A stretch of DNA of 64,000 nt from Papillibacter cinnamivorans DSM 12816 (GCF_900176335.1 NZ_FWXW01000012.1:1-64000); one strand, 5' to 3'; positions 8,972 to 17,896 are shown, counted from the stretch's first letter. The notes: generated from the letters alone by a model not told the origin. Numbers and translations are program-made.

Positions 8972-9943
8972 ATGTTTGACGAAATGGTCGCGCTGCTGAA
9001 GGCCAATAAGAGAAGGCTTGTGTTTACCGAAGGTCCGGATCCCCGGATTCTGGAGGCTGCCAGCCGTCTGTATAAAGAAGGAATTCTGGAACCGGTTCTC
9101 TTGGGAAACCCCGATGAGGTGAAAAAGGCCTCTAAGGCTTGCGGCTGGCCCGTAGACGGCATTGAGATCATCGATCCTCTGAACTATTCGGGTATTGACA
9201 AGATGATTTCCAAGATGGTGGAGCTCCGGAACGGAAAAATGGATGCCGCCGCCTGCCGCGAGGCGCTTTCCAAATCCAACTATTTCGGGACCCTGCTGGT
9301 TCAGATGGGCTATGTGGACGGCCTGCTGGGCGGCGCCACTTATTCCACCGCCGACACCGTGCGGCCGGCCCTTCAGCTGGTAAAAACAAAGCCCGGCAAC
9401 AAGATCGTCTCCAGCTGCTTCATTATGATCCGCCCCACTGACAAGGGCGACGAGCGGTACGCCATGGCCGACTGCGCCATCAACATCGATCCCACGGAGG
9501 ACGAACTGGTGGAAATCGCCGTGGAGACCGCCAGAACCGCAAGGGTGTTTGCCATCGATCCCAAAGTGGCCATGCTCTCATACAGCACCATGGGCTCCGG
9601 CAAGGGAGACTCGGTCACCAAGGTGCATAACGCCGCGGAAAAGCTCAAGGCCATGCATCTGGATTTCCCGGTGGACGGCGAGCTGCAGTTCGACGCCGCC
9701 TTTTCTCCCACCGTAGCCAAGACGAAGGCGCCCTCTTCTCCTGTTGCCGGTCATGCCAATACCTTTGTCTTCCCGGACATCGACGCCGGAAACATCGGAT
9801 ATAAGATCGCCCAGAGACTTGGCGGCTTCGAGGCCATCGGCCCGATTCTTCAGGGACTCAACGCCCCCATCAACGATCTTTCCAGGGGCTGCAATGCCGA
9901 AGAAGTCTATAAAATGGCCATCGTGACGGCCGCTTTGAAGTAA
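8972..9943 (+). CDS. pta: Phosphate acetyltransferase
   Basis: Cytoplasmic enzyme interconverting acetyl-CoA and acetyl phosphate, the first half of acetate production with acetate kinase (not in this window). At 323 aa it is the short clostridial Pta without the N-terminal regulatory domain. Family blocks include VFTEGPDPRILEAASRL, GGATYSTADTVRPALQ and the C-terminal LQGLNAPINDLSRGC. GGAGGG precedes the ATG at 8972; an in-frame upstream ATG at 8891 overlaps the promoter and is rejected. It is monocistronic between its own promoter and terminator. Although pta and ackA usually sit together, here pta is alone. Confidence 0.95.
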   Translation: MFDEMVALLKANKRRLVFTEGPDPRILEAASRLYKEGILEPVLLGNPDEVKKASKACGWPVDGIEIIDPLNYSGIDKMISKMVELRNGKMDAAACREALSKSNYFGTLLVQMGYVDGLLGGATYSTADTVRPALQLVKTKPGNKIVSSCFIMIRPTDKGDERYAMADCAINIDPTEDELVEIAVETARTARVFAIDPKVAMLSYSTMGSGKGDSVTKVHNAAEKLKAMHLDFPVDGELQFDAAFSPTVAKTKAPSSPVAGHANTFVFPDIDAGNIGYKIAQRLGGFEAIGPILQGLNAPINDLSRGCNAEEVYKMAIVTAALK

Positions 9944-9990
9944 GAGTATACCATCCTGCCGGCCCTTTGATTTGGCAATATCACGAAAAA

Positions 9991-10028
9991 ACGGTCTTTT
10001 CCGCGGAGGAAGGACCGTTTTTTTTCGG
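9991..10028 (+). terminator. Terminator after pta
   Basis: Stem ACGGTC..GACCGT extended inwards by T/A and G-U pairs, followed by eight T. The remainder up to the M23 gene holds only its promoter region. Confidence 0.8.
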
Positions 10029-10168
10029 GTTTTGACCCGGCGGACAGACGCTCCAGTTTTTCGTCCGCATGCCGCAGGCATTCCGCAGCCGGCTTCCGAA
10101 GAAAACTGCCAACTTCTTGTATTCAGAAAATTCGGCGGAATGACGAAAGTATTTTGGACAGTTTGCAG

Positions 10169-10217
10169 TTGACTTAACCGGAGAGCAGGTGTATCATAAT
10201 CCTGTTACAATTTGTAA
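10169..10217 (+). promoter_or_regulatory. Promoter and start-site dyad of the M23 peptidase gene
   Basis: TTGACT (10169-10174), 17-base spacer, TATCAT (10192-10197). Immediately downstream, where transcription should begin, lies the perfect dyad TTACAA-T-TTGTAA (10205-10217), a typical repressor-operator position. The regulator is unknown. Confidence 0.5.
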
Positions 10218-10314
10218 TTATTTTTTTATGATCTGTAAATAATGTGATACAAATGAGCAAACATCTCTAATACGCCGGCGGGAATCACCGCCGGCAAAAG
10301 ATTGGGGGATGTGT

Positions 10315-11871
10315 ATGGACGAAGTACTGCGCGCGCCGCGCCGCGGGACGGTTTCTGTAACGCTACCGGGTTTTGCGCCGGATGTGGGAAAAGAAAAAGC
10401 GCAACTCAGACAAAGTCTGAGAAGGATGCAGCTGTTTTTGGCTAGCCTTTGGATACTGGCCCTGGATCTCCTGCAGGTGGAGGCCATCCGGACAGGGCGC
10501 CGAATCAGTCACCGGTATCACGCGGCGGCGGCTGTCATGGTACAATATAAACCCAGCCGCCTAAACTATCTGCTGATTGTTTCCGCCGTCGGATCGGTTC
10601 TTGTACTGTCCGTCTTGTTCCAGGTAAGCCTGGAGGTCAAGCTGGACGGTGTTCCCATAGGAGCCGTGAGCAGCCAGTCGGACTTTGTAACGGTTTTGGA
10701 CGATGTGGAGGCTCAGGCGACGGAGATTCTGGGGTATAACTACTACTTTTCTCCTGCGGTGAGCTATGAATTTACTCTGACTCCCCGGGGAGACGTGCTC
10801 AGCGCCCAGGAACTCAAGAGCCTTCTGTTCGATCGTGTGGGCGAAGTGATGAAGGCCTATGTGATAACGGTGGACGGGAAAGCGGTAGGAGCCTCCCAGT
10901 CCAGGGATACCCTGAATGCGCTGCTCAATGAGATGATGGACCAATACCGTACCGCTGATACCATCTCCGCGAATTTTGTGCAGAGCATCAGCATCGGATA
11001 TGATTACGCCGCGTCCGATATAGCCCAGGATCCGGATGCCATCCGCGACGTTCTGGACAGTAACGAGGTCGGGCAGGTCACCTATACCGTACAGGCCGGC
11101 GATACCCTGTCCGGAATTGCATACAACCACAATATGAGCCTGTCGCAGCTGGATGCCATAAACCCCGGCATTGAACCGGAAAAGCTCCAGATTGGTGCGG
11201 AACTGGTTGTGAGCCAGGCGATCCCCACCATCTCGGTAAAGACCGTCGATCAGGTGACCTATACGGAAGCAGTGCCCTTTGAAGTGGAAAAAGTGGAGGA
11301 CTCCTCCCTGTATGTGGGCGATTCCAAGATAATCACCAAAGGTGTGGAGGGACAAGCCCAGGTGACGGCAAATGTCACCATGATCAACGGCACGGAACAG
11401 TCCCGTGACATTCTCTCCTCCAAGACTCTTGCCGAGCCCCAGACACAGGTGGTTGCCGTGGGAACAAAAGCAAGACCCAAGACGGCGCCGACAGGGAACT
11501 TCCGCTGGCCTACCAGCGGGACGCTCACTTCGAAGTTCGGATATCGGACGGTTCTTGGGGTATACCGGTTCCATGAGGGCGTCGATATAGCAAATTCCAC
11601 CGGAACATCCATTTACGCTTCCGACGGCGGAACCGTGACCTTTGCCGGCTGGAGAGGGGACTACGGATATCTGGTAATCATCAGCCATGGAAACGGTGTG
11701 GAGACCCGGTACGGCCACTGCAGCAAGCTTCTGGTTTCGGTGGGAGACAAGGTGTATCAGGGCCAGAAGATCGCCAAAATGGGAAGCACCGGAAGGAGTA
11801 CCGGAAGCCACTGCCACTTTGAGATACGCATCAATGGGACCCCCGTAAACCCGCTGTCCTATCTGAGCTGA
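10315..11871 (+). CDS. Membrane-anchored M23 peptidase with LysM and G5 domains
   Basis: Cell-wall hydrolase of 518 aa facing outwards. A cytoplasmic N-terminus of about 80 residues precedes one transmembrane helix (about 83-102). Next come an uncharacterised region, a LysM domain (about 256-300, YTVQAGDTLSGIAY), a G5 domain (about 312-386) and a C-terminal M23 metallopeptidase domain (about 400-515). Zinc ligands are visible in FHEGVDIA and GSHCHFEIR. Such proteins cleave peptidoglycan cross-links during growth, division or sporulation. GGGGGA is well spaced before the second ATG (10315), so the first ATG at 10309 is discarded. It stands alone between a promoter and a terminator. Confidence 0.9.
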   Translation: MDEVLRAPRRGTVSVTLPGFAPDVGKEKAQLRQSLRRMQLFLASLWILALDLLQVEAIRTGRRISHRYHAAAAVMVQYKPSRLNYLLIVSAVGSVLVLSVLFQVSLEVKLDGVPIGAVSSQSDFVTVLDDVEAQATEILGYNYYFSPAVSYEFTLTPRGDVLSAQELKSLLFDRVGEVMKAYVITVDGKAVGASQSRDTLNALLNEMMDQYRTADTISANFVQSISIGYDYAASDIAQDPDAIRDVLDSNEVGQVTYTVQAGDTLSGIAYNHNMSLSQLDAINPGIEPEKLQIGAELVVSQAIPTISVKTVDQVTYTEAVPFEVEKVEDSSLYVGDSKIITKGVEGQAQVTANVTMINGTEQSRDILSSKTLAEPQTQVVAVGTKARPKTAPTGNFRWPTSGTLTSKFGYRTVLGVYRFHEGVDIANSTGTSIYASDGGTVTFAGWRGDYGYLVIISHGNGVETRYGHCSKLLVSVGDKVYQGQKIAKMGSTGRSTGSHCHFEIRINGTPVNPLSYLS

Positions 11872-11894
11872 CAGGAAATTGTTATAAGGATTTA

Positions 11895-11928
11895 AACCGT
11901 GCGGAGCTGCAGGCTCCGCGCGGTTTTT
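11895..11928 (+). terminator. Terminator after the M23 peptidase gene
   Basis: Stem AACCG-GCGGAG/CTCCGC-CGGTT with one mismatch, followed by five T. Confidence 0.8.
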
Positions 11929-11987
11929 ATGTGCGGGGACTAAAGTCCGCCGGCGGAGAACCGGAAAATAAAATGTTAAAATATAAT

Positions 11988-12016
11988 TTGAAAATACTTC
12001 ACATTATATACATAAT
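11988..12016 (+). promoter_or_regulatory. Putative promoter of the HtrA gene
   Basis: TTGAAA (11988-11993), 17-base spacer, CATAAT (12011-12016) within a strongly AT-rich stretch; other registers are possible. Confidence 0.45.
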
Positions 12017-12072
12017 TCAAGGTTAAGATAAAGAAAACCTAGGAAAAAATCCTATCGGATGGAGGAAGAATT

Positions 12073-13392
12073 ATGCAGTACAATTATAACGGTGACAATC
12101 TGTATGAGAATAAATGGATCTCCGAATTTTCCGAACAGTCCGGACAGGCCGATCAGCCAAGCGGGAACGAACCTGTGTCCTCCGGAAAGAAAAAGCGGAA
12201 AGGACCCGTCAAACTGATTGCCCTTTGCCTGGTCTGTATCCTGCTGGGCGGCGCCGGCGGAGGAATCGGGGTCACGCTGGCCCGCGGCGGGAACGTTACG
12301 GAGATTGTGAAGAGCTCCCGGGAGGTCACCCAGGTGGATACCGAATCGGTGACAGCCGGGCAGGAGCTCACCGACGCTCAGATCTATGCCAAATATGCAG
12401 GCTCCACCGTGGGCATTTCTACGGAAAGCAGCGCTACCAACGTCTTTGGGCAGACGACGTCCATCGCCTCTTCGGGCAGCGGCTTCATCATCACCGCGGA
12501 CGGATATATCGTCACCAACCACCACGTGATCGAGGACGCCACCTCCGTAACGGTCACCCTGTATGACGGCAGCAGCTACAAAGCTACGGTAGTGGGATAT
12601 GATTCGGACGCGGATATCGCGGTTCTGAAAGTGGATGCAACCGGCCTTACGCCGGTGGTCATTGGAAACTCCGACACCCTCAGCGTGGGCGAGTCCGTGG
12701 CGGCCATCGGCAACCCTCTGGGCGAGCTGACCTATACCATGACGGCGGGTATCGTCAGCGCCCTTGATAGGGAAATCAACATAGACGGTACCCCCTATGA
12801 CATGCTGCAGATCGACGCCGCCGTCAACCCCGGCAACTCCGGCGGGCCTCTGTTTAACAGTTATGGCGAGGTTGTGGGCATTGTTTCCGCCAAATATTCC
12901 GATACCGATATTGAGGGAATCGGCTTTGCAATCCCCATCAACGACGTTGTCTCTCTGGTTACCGAGATCATGGAAAACGGATATGTGACCGGCAAGCCGA
13001 CCATGGGCATCACCGCCACGACCATGAGCGCGGATACGGCCAAGCAGTACAATATGGTGGAAGGCGCCTATGTCTACACGGTGGAAAGCGGAAGCTGTGC
13101 GGAAAAAGCGGGGCTTAAGTCCGGGGATATCATCACCGCCATGGACGATACGCAGATTACCTCCCTCTCCGACCTGATTTCAGCAAAGAAAGCGCACAAG
13201 GCGGGGGATACCGTGACGCTGACGGTTTACCGCGGCGGTTCCAGCCTGCAGCTTCAGCTGACCTTCGACGAGGAAAAACCTGAGACGTCCACCAGCAGCT
13301 CAACTACCTCCGGCAGCTCCGGCTACGGGAGCCGGAGCGGAGGCATCTGGGGTTCCTCGATCCCCTACGGCAACTCCGGCGACGCGGCGTAA
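12073..13392 (+). CDS. HtrA/DegP-type serine protease with PDZ domain
   Basis: Membrane-anchored quality-control protease of 439 aa. A cytoplasmic tail is followed by one transmembrane helix (about 47-66), a trypsin-like domain with the catalytic triad H151 (TNHHV), D181 (DSDADIAVLK) and S256 (GNSGGPL), and a PDZ domain (about 300-390). The C-terminus is a low-complexity Ser/Gly tail. It degrades misfolded proteins outside the membrane. GGATGGAGGAAG precedes the ATG. Single gene with its own promoter and a very strong terminator. It belongs to the S1C family; assigning HtrA, HtrB or YyxA equivalence is not possible from sequence alone. Confidence 0.93.
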   Translation: MQYNYNGDNLYENKWISEFSEQSGQADQPSGNEPVSSGKKKRKGPVKLIALCLVCILLGGAGGGIGVTLARGGNVTEIVKSSREVTQVDTESVTAGQELTDAQIYAKYAGSTVGISTESSATNVFGQTTSIASSGSGFIITADGYIVTNHHVIEDATSVTVTLYDGSSYKATVVGYDSDADIAVLKVDATGLTPVVIGNSDTLSVGESVAAIGNPLGELTYTMTAGIVSALDREINIDGTPYDMLQIDAAVNPGNSGGPLFNSYGEVVGIVSAKYSDTDIEGIGFAIPINDVVSLVTEIMENGYVTGKPTMGITATTMSADTAKQYNMVEGAYVYTVESGSCAEKAGLKSGDIITAMDDTQITSLSDLISAKKAHKAGDTVTLTVYRGGSSLQLQLTFDEEKPETSTSSSTTSGSSGYGSRSGGIWGSSIPYGNSGDAA

Positions 13393-13461
13393 TCCCGGTT
13401 AAGGGTAGCGAAAGATAAGTCACAAATGATGAACCGGCGGAATGGAAAGAATCCCGCCTGA

Positions 13462-13510
13462 AATGAACCGGGGCGGGCATGAATGCCCGCCCCGGTTCAT
13501 TCATTTTTGC
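13462..13510 (+). terminator. Strong terminator after the HtrA gene
   Basis: A 19-bp perfect stem (13462-13480 with 13483-13501) and a two-base turn, followed by CATTTTTGC. Confidence 0.8.
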
Positions 13511-13614
13511 ATAAAAACATACACGGTTCATCTGATGCGACCTTGGACAGAGGAAAAAATCGCTTCCTCCCCGGCGGACGGAGGCGGAAATAGAAGGAAG
13601 AAGGGGAAAGCGCT

Positions 13615-13642
13615 TTGAATTTCCCGGGAAATGTATTATAAT
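13615..13642 (+). promoter_or_regulatory. Promoter with spacer palindrome, metallo-hydrolase operon
   Basis: TTGAAT (13615-13620), 16-base spacer, TATAAT (13637-13642). A perfect 14-bp palindrome ATTTCCCGGGAAAT (13619-13632) overlaps the -35 and fills most of the spacer, where a bound protein would block or remodel RNA polymerase binding. Confidence 0.6.
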
Positions 13643-13706
13643 GTCTATTGACTTATGCGGAGCGTCCGGCCGCCGGTCATACAACAGACAGAAAGTGAAG
13701 AAACCG

Positions 13707-14630
13707 ATGGATTTGCATCAGATTAAGGGAAACACCTATTGGATTGACGCCACAGAAACCATCCCCTGCTTTTTACCGGGGAAAGGGGAAATCATCCTGC
13801 TGGACTCCGGCTGGGGAAGCCTGGACCGGAAGGGACTGTCGGAGCTGCTCCGCCGTTTGGACCGCCGGGTTGTCGGCATCATGAACACGCATGCCCACAT
13901 CGACCACAACGGAAACAACGTTTATTTCAAGGAAAAGGACGGCGCCGTCATCGCAATGCCCCTCACGGAGGCGGCCCTCACTTCCTCGCCTCTGATGCTG
14001 AAGGCATATTATTACATGCTCTCTCCGCGGCAGGTCCCCCCGGAGCTGGGAGATATGGTGGGGCCCACGGACATACTGATCAAAGAAGGGGACACCGTTC
14101 AGGAGCTTTGCGGAGTGCCCTTTGAGGTGCTGCAGCTTCCGGGGCATTCTCCCGGTCATATCGGCATAGCGACTCCCGACAACGTTCTGTATCTCGGCGA
14201 CGCCCTGATCGGCGAAAAAGAAGTGCAAAATGCCAGACTCCCCGTTTTCTTTTCCCACGAGGCGGATCTGGAAAGCAAGAAAAAGCTGTATTCCGTGTCC
14301 TATGAGAAGTATGCTCTGGCCCACAGCGGAGTTTATGACGACATCAGAGAACTTCTGGATCTGAATCTGACCATGATGGAGGATCGTACGCGGGAGATCC
14401 GGGATCTGGTGACCGGGCCCATGTCCGCGGAAGAGATCATCGCGGCGGTTGGCGCCGCCTTGAAGATGAATATCTGGCGGCCCATGCGGGCCCAGCTCCT
14501 GGAGCGGGATGTGCGTTCCTTCCTCAATTACCTTTTGGACCGGGGGGATCTGACGCTGAGTATAGACAGAGGTATCCTGAAATACAGTAAAGCGGGCGGT
14601 GAGCCCGGAAAGCAGGGAAATACGCAATGA
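13707..14630 (+). CDS. MBL-fold metallo-hydrolase, copy 1
   Basis: Metallo-beta-lactamase-fold hydrolase of 307 aa. The metal-binding motif THAHIDHNG lies at residues 61-69, with a second ligand region LPGHSPGHIG near residue 150 and the GDALIGEKE block after it. The C-terminal 100 residues form a helical domain shared with copy 2. The substrate is unknown; the fold covers thioesterases, glyoxalases, RNases and others. The start at 13707 makes it align residue for residue with copy 2. It overlaps copy 2 by 4 bases and is the first gene of a four-gene operon. Confidence 0.88.
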   Translation: MDLHQIKGNTYWIDATETIPCFLPGKGEIILLDSGWGSLDRKGLSELLRRLDRRVVGIMNTHAHIDHNGNNVYFKEKDGAVIAMPLTEAALTSSPLMLKAYYYMLSPRQVPPELGDMVGPTDILIKEGDTVQELCGVPFEVLQLPGHSPGHIGIATPDNVLYLGDALIGEKEVQNARLPVFFSHEADLESKKKLYSVSYEKYALAHSGVYDDIRELLDLNLTMMEDRTREIRDLVTGPMSAEEIIAAVGAALKMNIWRPMRAQLLERDVRSFLNYLLDRGDLTLSIDRGILKYSKAGGEPGKQGNTQ

Positions 14631-15517
14631 AAATTACCCATGTCAGAGGAAACACATATTACATTGAGGCCACACAGTCCATTCCCTTCTACAGACTGGA
14701 TGGCAGTGATATCATTCTTCTGGACTCCGGCTACAAGACCCTGGACAGGGAAGGCCTCGTGGCTCTTTTTGAGGAAAACGGGTTCCGCGTCAAAGGGATC
14801 GTCGGAAGTCATATTCATATTGACCATGGGGGGAATCATACATTCTTTCAGGAGCGGGACGGCACCGTCATCGCACTTCCCATGGTGGAGGCTGCCATAG
14901 CCGTGTCCCCCCTGACTCTGAAATGCTGTTATTACACCTGGTCCACAAAGCAGATCGTAAAATCCTTCGACTCTTTGATCGTCCGGCCCGATATCGTTTT
15001 TCCCCAGGAAGACGGGCTTGTCACGGTTTGCGGCGTGCCTTTCGGGATATATGATCTGCCGGGTCATTCCCCGGGGCACGTGGGGATTTCCACACCCGAC
15101 AACGTGCTGTATGTTGCGGATGCCGTCATTGGAGAGGCGCTGCTGGAAACGGCCAAGCTGCCCACGGCGTACTGCTATACCTACTATCTGAAGAGCATGC
15201 TCCGCCTGTGCGATCTGAAGTTTGACGCCTATCTTCTGGCGCACCAGGGTACGTATGAGCAGATCGCTCCTTTGGTAAAAATGAATGAGGATAATCTGGA
15301 AGGAAAGGCGCAGAAGGTCCTGGAACTGCTGACCCGGCCCATGGGCATGGATGAGATTATCAAGACCACCTGGGAAGCCTTCGGTATGCGCAGCAATCGT
15401 CTTTTCAGGGCGGCCATCTACGAGAGGAACCTTCGCTCCTTTGTGGAATACCTGCTGGACCGGGGCGATCTGGTCTTCACCCTGGACTCCGGCGTTCGGA
15501 AATACTCTAGGGTGTAG
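14627..15517 (+). CDS. MBL-fold metallo-hydrolase, copy 2
   Basis: Paralogue (296 aa) of the preceding gene. The same motif SHIHIDHGG sits at identical residues 61-69, the same LPGHSPGHVG and STPDNVLYVADAVIGE blocks follow, and the C-terminal domain is related. The two probably arose by tandem duplication and may form a heterodimer or act on related substrates. Translation is coupled through an ATGA overlap with copy 1. Substrate unknown. Confidence 0.88.
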   Translation: MKITHVRGNTYYIEATQSIPFYRLDGSDIILLDSGYKTLDREGLVALFEENGFRVKGIVGSHIHIDHGGNHTFFQERDGTVIALPMVEAAIAVSPLTLKCCYYTWSTKQIVKSFDSLIVRPDIVFPQEDGLVTVCGVPFGIYDLPGHSPGHVGISTPDNVLYVADAVIGEALLETAKLPTAYCYTYYLKSMLRLCDLKFDAYLLAHQGTYEQIAPLVKMNEDNLEGKAQKVLELLTRPMGMDEIIKTTWEAFGMRSNRLFRAAIYERNLRSFVEYLLDRGDLVFTLDSGVRKYSRV

Positions 15518-15552
15518 CGGGCAAAAAATCAGCTGAAAGGAAGGTGCGCCCA

Positions 15553-16380
15553 TTGCCGGAAATCAAATGCGAAAGCTGCGGGAAACAATATAATTTTCCT
15601 TCCGAAGAGACGTGCCCGAAATGCGGGGCTTACAATCAGCCGCCCAGACCATCCGGCACACGGCTGCGGGAGGAACGGACCCCTTCCCGCCGCGGCGGTA
15701 CGCATCGCCCTTCGGGAAAGCCGGCGTCGCCTGTGGCACCGGCTCCGGTTTCTCAGGAAGCGCCCCTGGGCGGAGCAAGGAGAAACCGGCAGATGCCGTC
15801 TCCCCCCCGCCGTGCACCCAGGCGGAATCCCATTTTCACCGTTGTGCTTGTTTTCGTCATACTGATGGTGTCCATCCTGTCGGTACAGTTTGCCGGGAGC
15901 ATGGAAACAGCGGAACCCTCGCCGTCGGTAGCGGGGCTTCAGTGGCTGACTCACTCCTTCAACGAGGAATTTTCCATCGGGCACGGGATTTCGGTTCTGG
16001 TGACCGGGGGCGGAGTGATCACGGCGGAGGATAATCTGGCGGGTCTTCCCCAGGGAGAGACGTGCATTTACCTGGACATAGAGGTAAAGGGCGGCTCGGG
16101 AGAATCCGCGGAAAAGGCGGATTTGTCGGAGCCATATCTCTGGTGTGAGGAAGAAGGATATCTGTCTCCCGGAACGGACAATTCGGAACTGCTGTACGGA
16201 CTGGAGGATTTTGGCGTCAGCCCCGTACAGTTTTCAGACTGCAGACAGGAGGATCCGCTGTACGGGCAGATTGTTTTCCTGGTTCCGGAGGGATCTACCG
16301 AGTTCACTTTTGGCCTGGAGCAATACGACGAGCTGTCGGGTGTGACTTATATGCATGAGATTTATTTCTACATCGAATGA
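15553..16380 (+). CDS. Zinc-ribbon membrane protein with extracytoplasmic domain
   Basis: Protein of 275 aa in four parts. The first is an N-terminal zinc ribbon (CESCGK and CPKCGA, residues 5-25), followed by a Pro/Arg-rich linker. One transmembrane helix (FTVVLVFVILMVSILSVQF, about 95-113) then leads to an external beta-rich domain reminiscent of DUF4352-type immunoglobulin-like domains. The function is unknown. A TTG at 15553 with AGGAAGG eight bases upstream is chosen; a GTG at 15544 lies on top of the ribosome site and is unlikely. It is 36 bases after the second metallo-hydrolase and 14 bases before the kinase gene, so it belongs to the same operon. Confidence 0.8.
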   Translation: MPEIKCESCGKQYNFPSEETCPKCGAYNQPPRPSGTRLREERTPSRRGGTHRPSGKPASPVAPAPVSQEAPLGGARRNRQMPSPPRRAPRRNPIFTVVLVFVILMVSILSVQFAGSMETAEPSPSVAGLQWLTHSFNEEFSIGHGISVLVTGGGVITAEDNLAGLPQGETCIYLDIEVKGGSGESAEKADLSEPYLWCEEEGYLSPGTDNSELLYGLEDFGVSPVQFSDCRQEDPLYGQIVFLVPEGSTEFTFGLEQYDELSGVTYMHEIYFYIE

Positions 16381-16394
16381 CCGAAGGAAACGGT

Positions 16395-16895
16395 ATGGAT
16401 AATATTACGTTGATTGGAATGCCGGGCTCCGGTAAAAGCACGGTGGGCGTGGTCCTGGCAAAGACTCTGGGTATGGACTTCGTGGATACCGATCTTATGA
16501 TCCAGAAGCGGGAAGGGAAGCTGCTGCAGCGGATTCTGGATGAGCAGGGGATAAAACGGTTTTTGGAGATCGAGGAAGAAGTGATCCGGAACCTTTCCTG
16601 CCGCGGATGCATCGTCGCCCCCGGGGGAAGCGCGGTATGCCGGGAAGAGGCGGCGCGGCACCTGAAGCGTCTGGGCAGGGTTGTCTATATCCGTCTGCCC
16701 CTTCCGGACCTGGCCCTGCGCATTCACAATATTAAAACCAGGGGGATCGCCGCGGAGCCGGGGCAGACCTTGGAGAGCATATATGAGCTCCGCTGTCCCC
16801 TCTATGAAAAATACGCCGACATTACCGTCGACGCGGAGGGAAAAACCGTGGAACAGCTTGTGACAGAAATCGTCAGCAAGCTGAAAACCCCATGA
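16395..16895 (+). CDS. Shikimate kinase-like P-loop kinase
   Basis: 166-aa kinase of the shikimate kinase family: Walker A GMPGSGKST, the DTD motif (residues 31-33), the glycine motif APGGSA and ELRCPLYEKYAD near the C-terminus. Authentic AroK has an FR pair in its middle segment whose arginine anchors shikimate. Aligned by eye, this protein reads F-L at residues 56-57, so that anchor is missing. It may phosphorylate shikimate less tightly or use another substrate. No other aro gene is nearby. AAGGA precedes the ATG at 16395; the frame extends upstream to overlap the preceding stop, but that start lacks a ribosome site. Confidence 0.75.
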   Translation: MDNITLIGMPGSGKSTVGVVLAKTLGMDFVDTDLMIQKREGKLLQRILDEQGIKRFLEIEEEVIRNLSCRGCIVAPGGSAVCREEAARHLKRLGRVVYIRLPLPDLALRIHNIKTRGIAAEPGQTLESIYELRCPLYEKYADITVDAEGKTVEQLVTEIVSKLKTP

Positions 16896-16920
16896 AGATG
16901 CAGCAAAGTATAATGGAATA

Positions 16921-16956
16921 AAATCCGAGCCTCCCCGTACGGGGAGGCTCGGATTT
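16921..16956. terminator. Bidirectional terminator
   Basis: 16-bp perfect stem (AAATCCGAGCCTCCCC with its complement) with a GTAC turn. T-rich sequence on both sides serves the convergent kinase operon and degV. Confidence 0.8.
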
Positions 16957-17020
16957 TGTAAGAGGGGCACATAGCTTGATGTGGCGCCCGATTGTTGACG
17001 TTTCTGAGAAAACCGCCGGT

Positions 17021-17896
17021 TTATGAGTAACGCTTGTTCCCAAGATAGAAGATGGTGAAGAGGCCGGGTCCGCAGTGGGCTCCTACCACGGCCCCAAGGC
17101 TCATGACCGTAATTCTGGAAATGGTCGGAAAGGTCTCCAGCACCTGCTGCCGCATAAACTCCGCGTCCTCGGCGCAGTCGGCGTGGTTGATGAACACTTC
17201 CTTGCCGTCCGGTTCCGTGAAGTCCTGTTTCATACGCTCGATTATTTCCAACAGGGCCTTTCTCCTGCCCCGGACCTTGGCGCCCGCCACCAGCTCGCCC
17301 TCGTCGGAGACATAGAGAACAGGCTTGATGGAAAGAAGGGAACCCACCAGGGCGGCGGCGTTGGAAACCCGGCCGCCGCGCTTGAGGAATTTAAGATCGT
17401 CCACGGTGAACCAGTGAATGATCTTGAGCTTGTTGGCCTCGCCCCAGGTGATCACCTCGTCGAAGCTCTTGCCCTGGTCCCGCAGACCCACCATGTAATG
17501 CAGCAGCATTCCAAGACCGCCGGATACGCACAGCGTGTCCATAAGATAAAAACGCTGATTGGGATATTCCTCCTGGATCTGAACTGCCGCTTCCTGTGCG
17601 TTATAGAAAGAATGGGATATCTTTTTGGTCATGTCCAGGAAGATGACGTTCTTGCCAGTGTCCATGAGCTTCTGGAAGAAATCATGGTAGGCGAATGTAT
17701 TGATCATGGAAGTTGCCGTCATGGCTCCTTCCCGCATGCGCTTATAGGTGTATGCCCGTGTTTCCTCACTGCAGTCGTCCTCGAAGGGCTCGCTGTCCAC
17801 CGTATAGGAGTATTCAATCATCGGGATATCGTGTTCTTTGAAATATTCTGCAGGAAGGTCGGCGGTGGAAGCCGCAGCAATAATAAAATCTGCCAT
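17021..17896 (-). CDS. DegV family fatty-acid-binding protein
   Basis: 291-aa DegV protein. Members bind a fatty acid in a cleft between two domains and, as FakB, present it to the FakA kinase for acyl-phosphate formation; FakA is not in this window. The opening FIIAAASTADLP (nucleophilic Ser/Thr region), the TSMINTFAYHDFF segment and RITVMSLGAVVGAHCGPGL near the C-terminus (the fatty-acid phosphate site) are all recognisable. GGAGG is 5 bases before the ATG at 17896; an in-frame ATG 33 bases upstream is rejected. It appears monocistronic. Confidence 0.9.
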   Translation of the reverse strand: MADFIIAAASTADLPAEYFKEHDIPMIEYSYTVDSEPFEDDCSEETRAYTYKRMREGAMTATSMINTFAYHDFFQKLMDTGKNVIFLDMTKKISHSFYNAQEAAVQIQEEYPNQRFYLMDTLCVSGGLGMLLHYMVGLRDQGKSFDEVITWGEANKLKIIHWFTVDDLKFLKRGGRVSNAAALVGSLLSIKPVLYVSDEGELVAGAKVRGRRKALLEIIERMKQDFTEPDGKEVFINHADCAEDAEFMRQQVLETFPTISRITVMSLGAVVGAHCGPGLFTIFYLGNKRYS

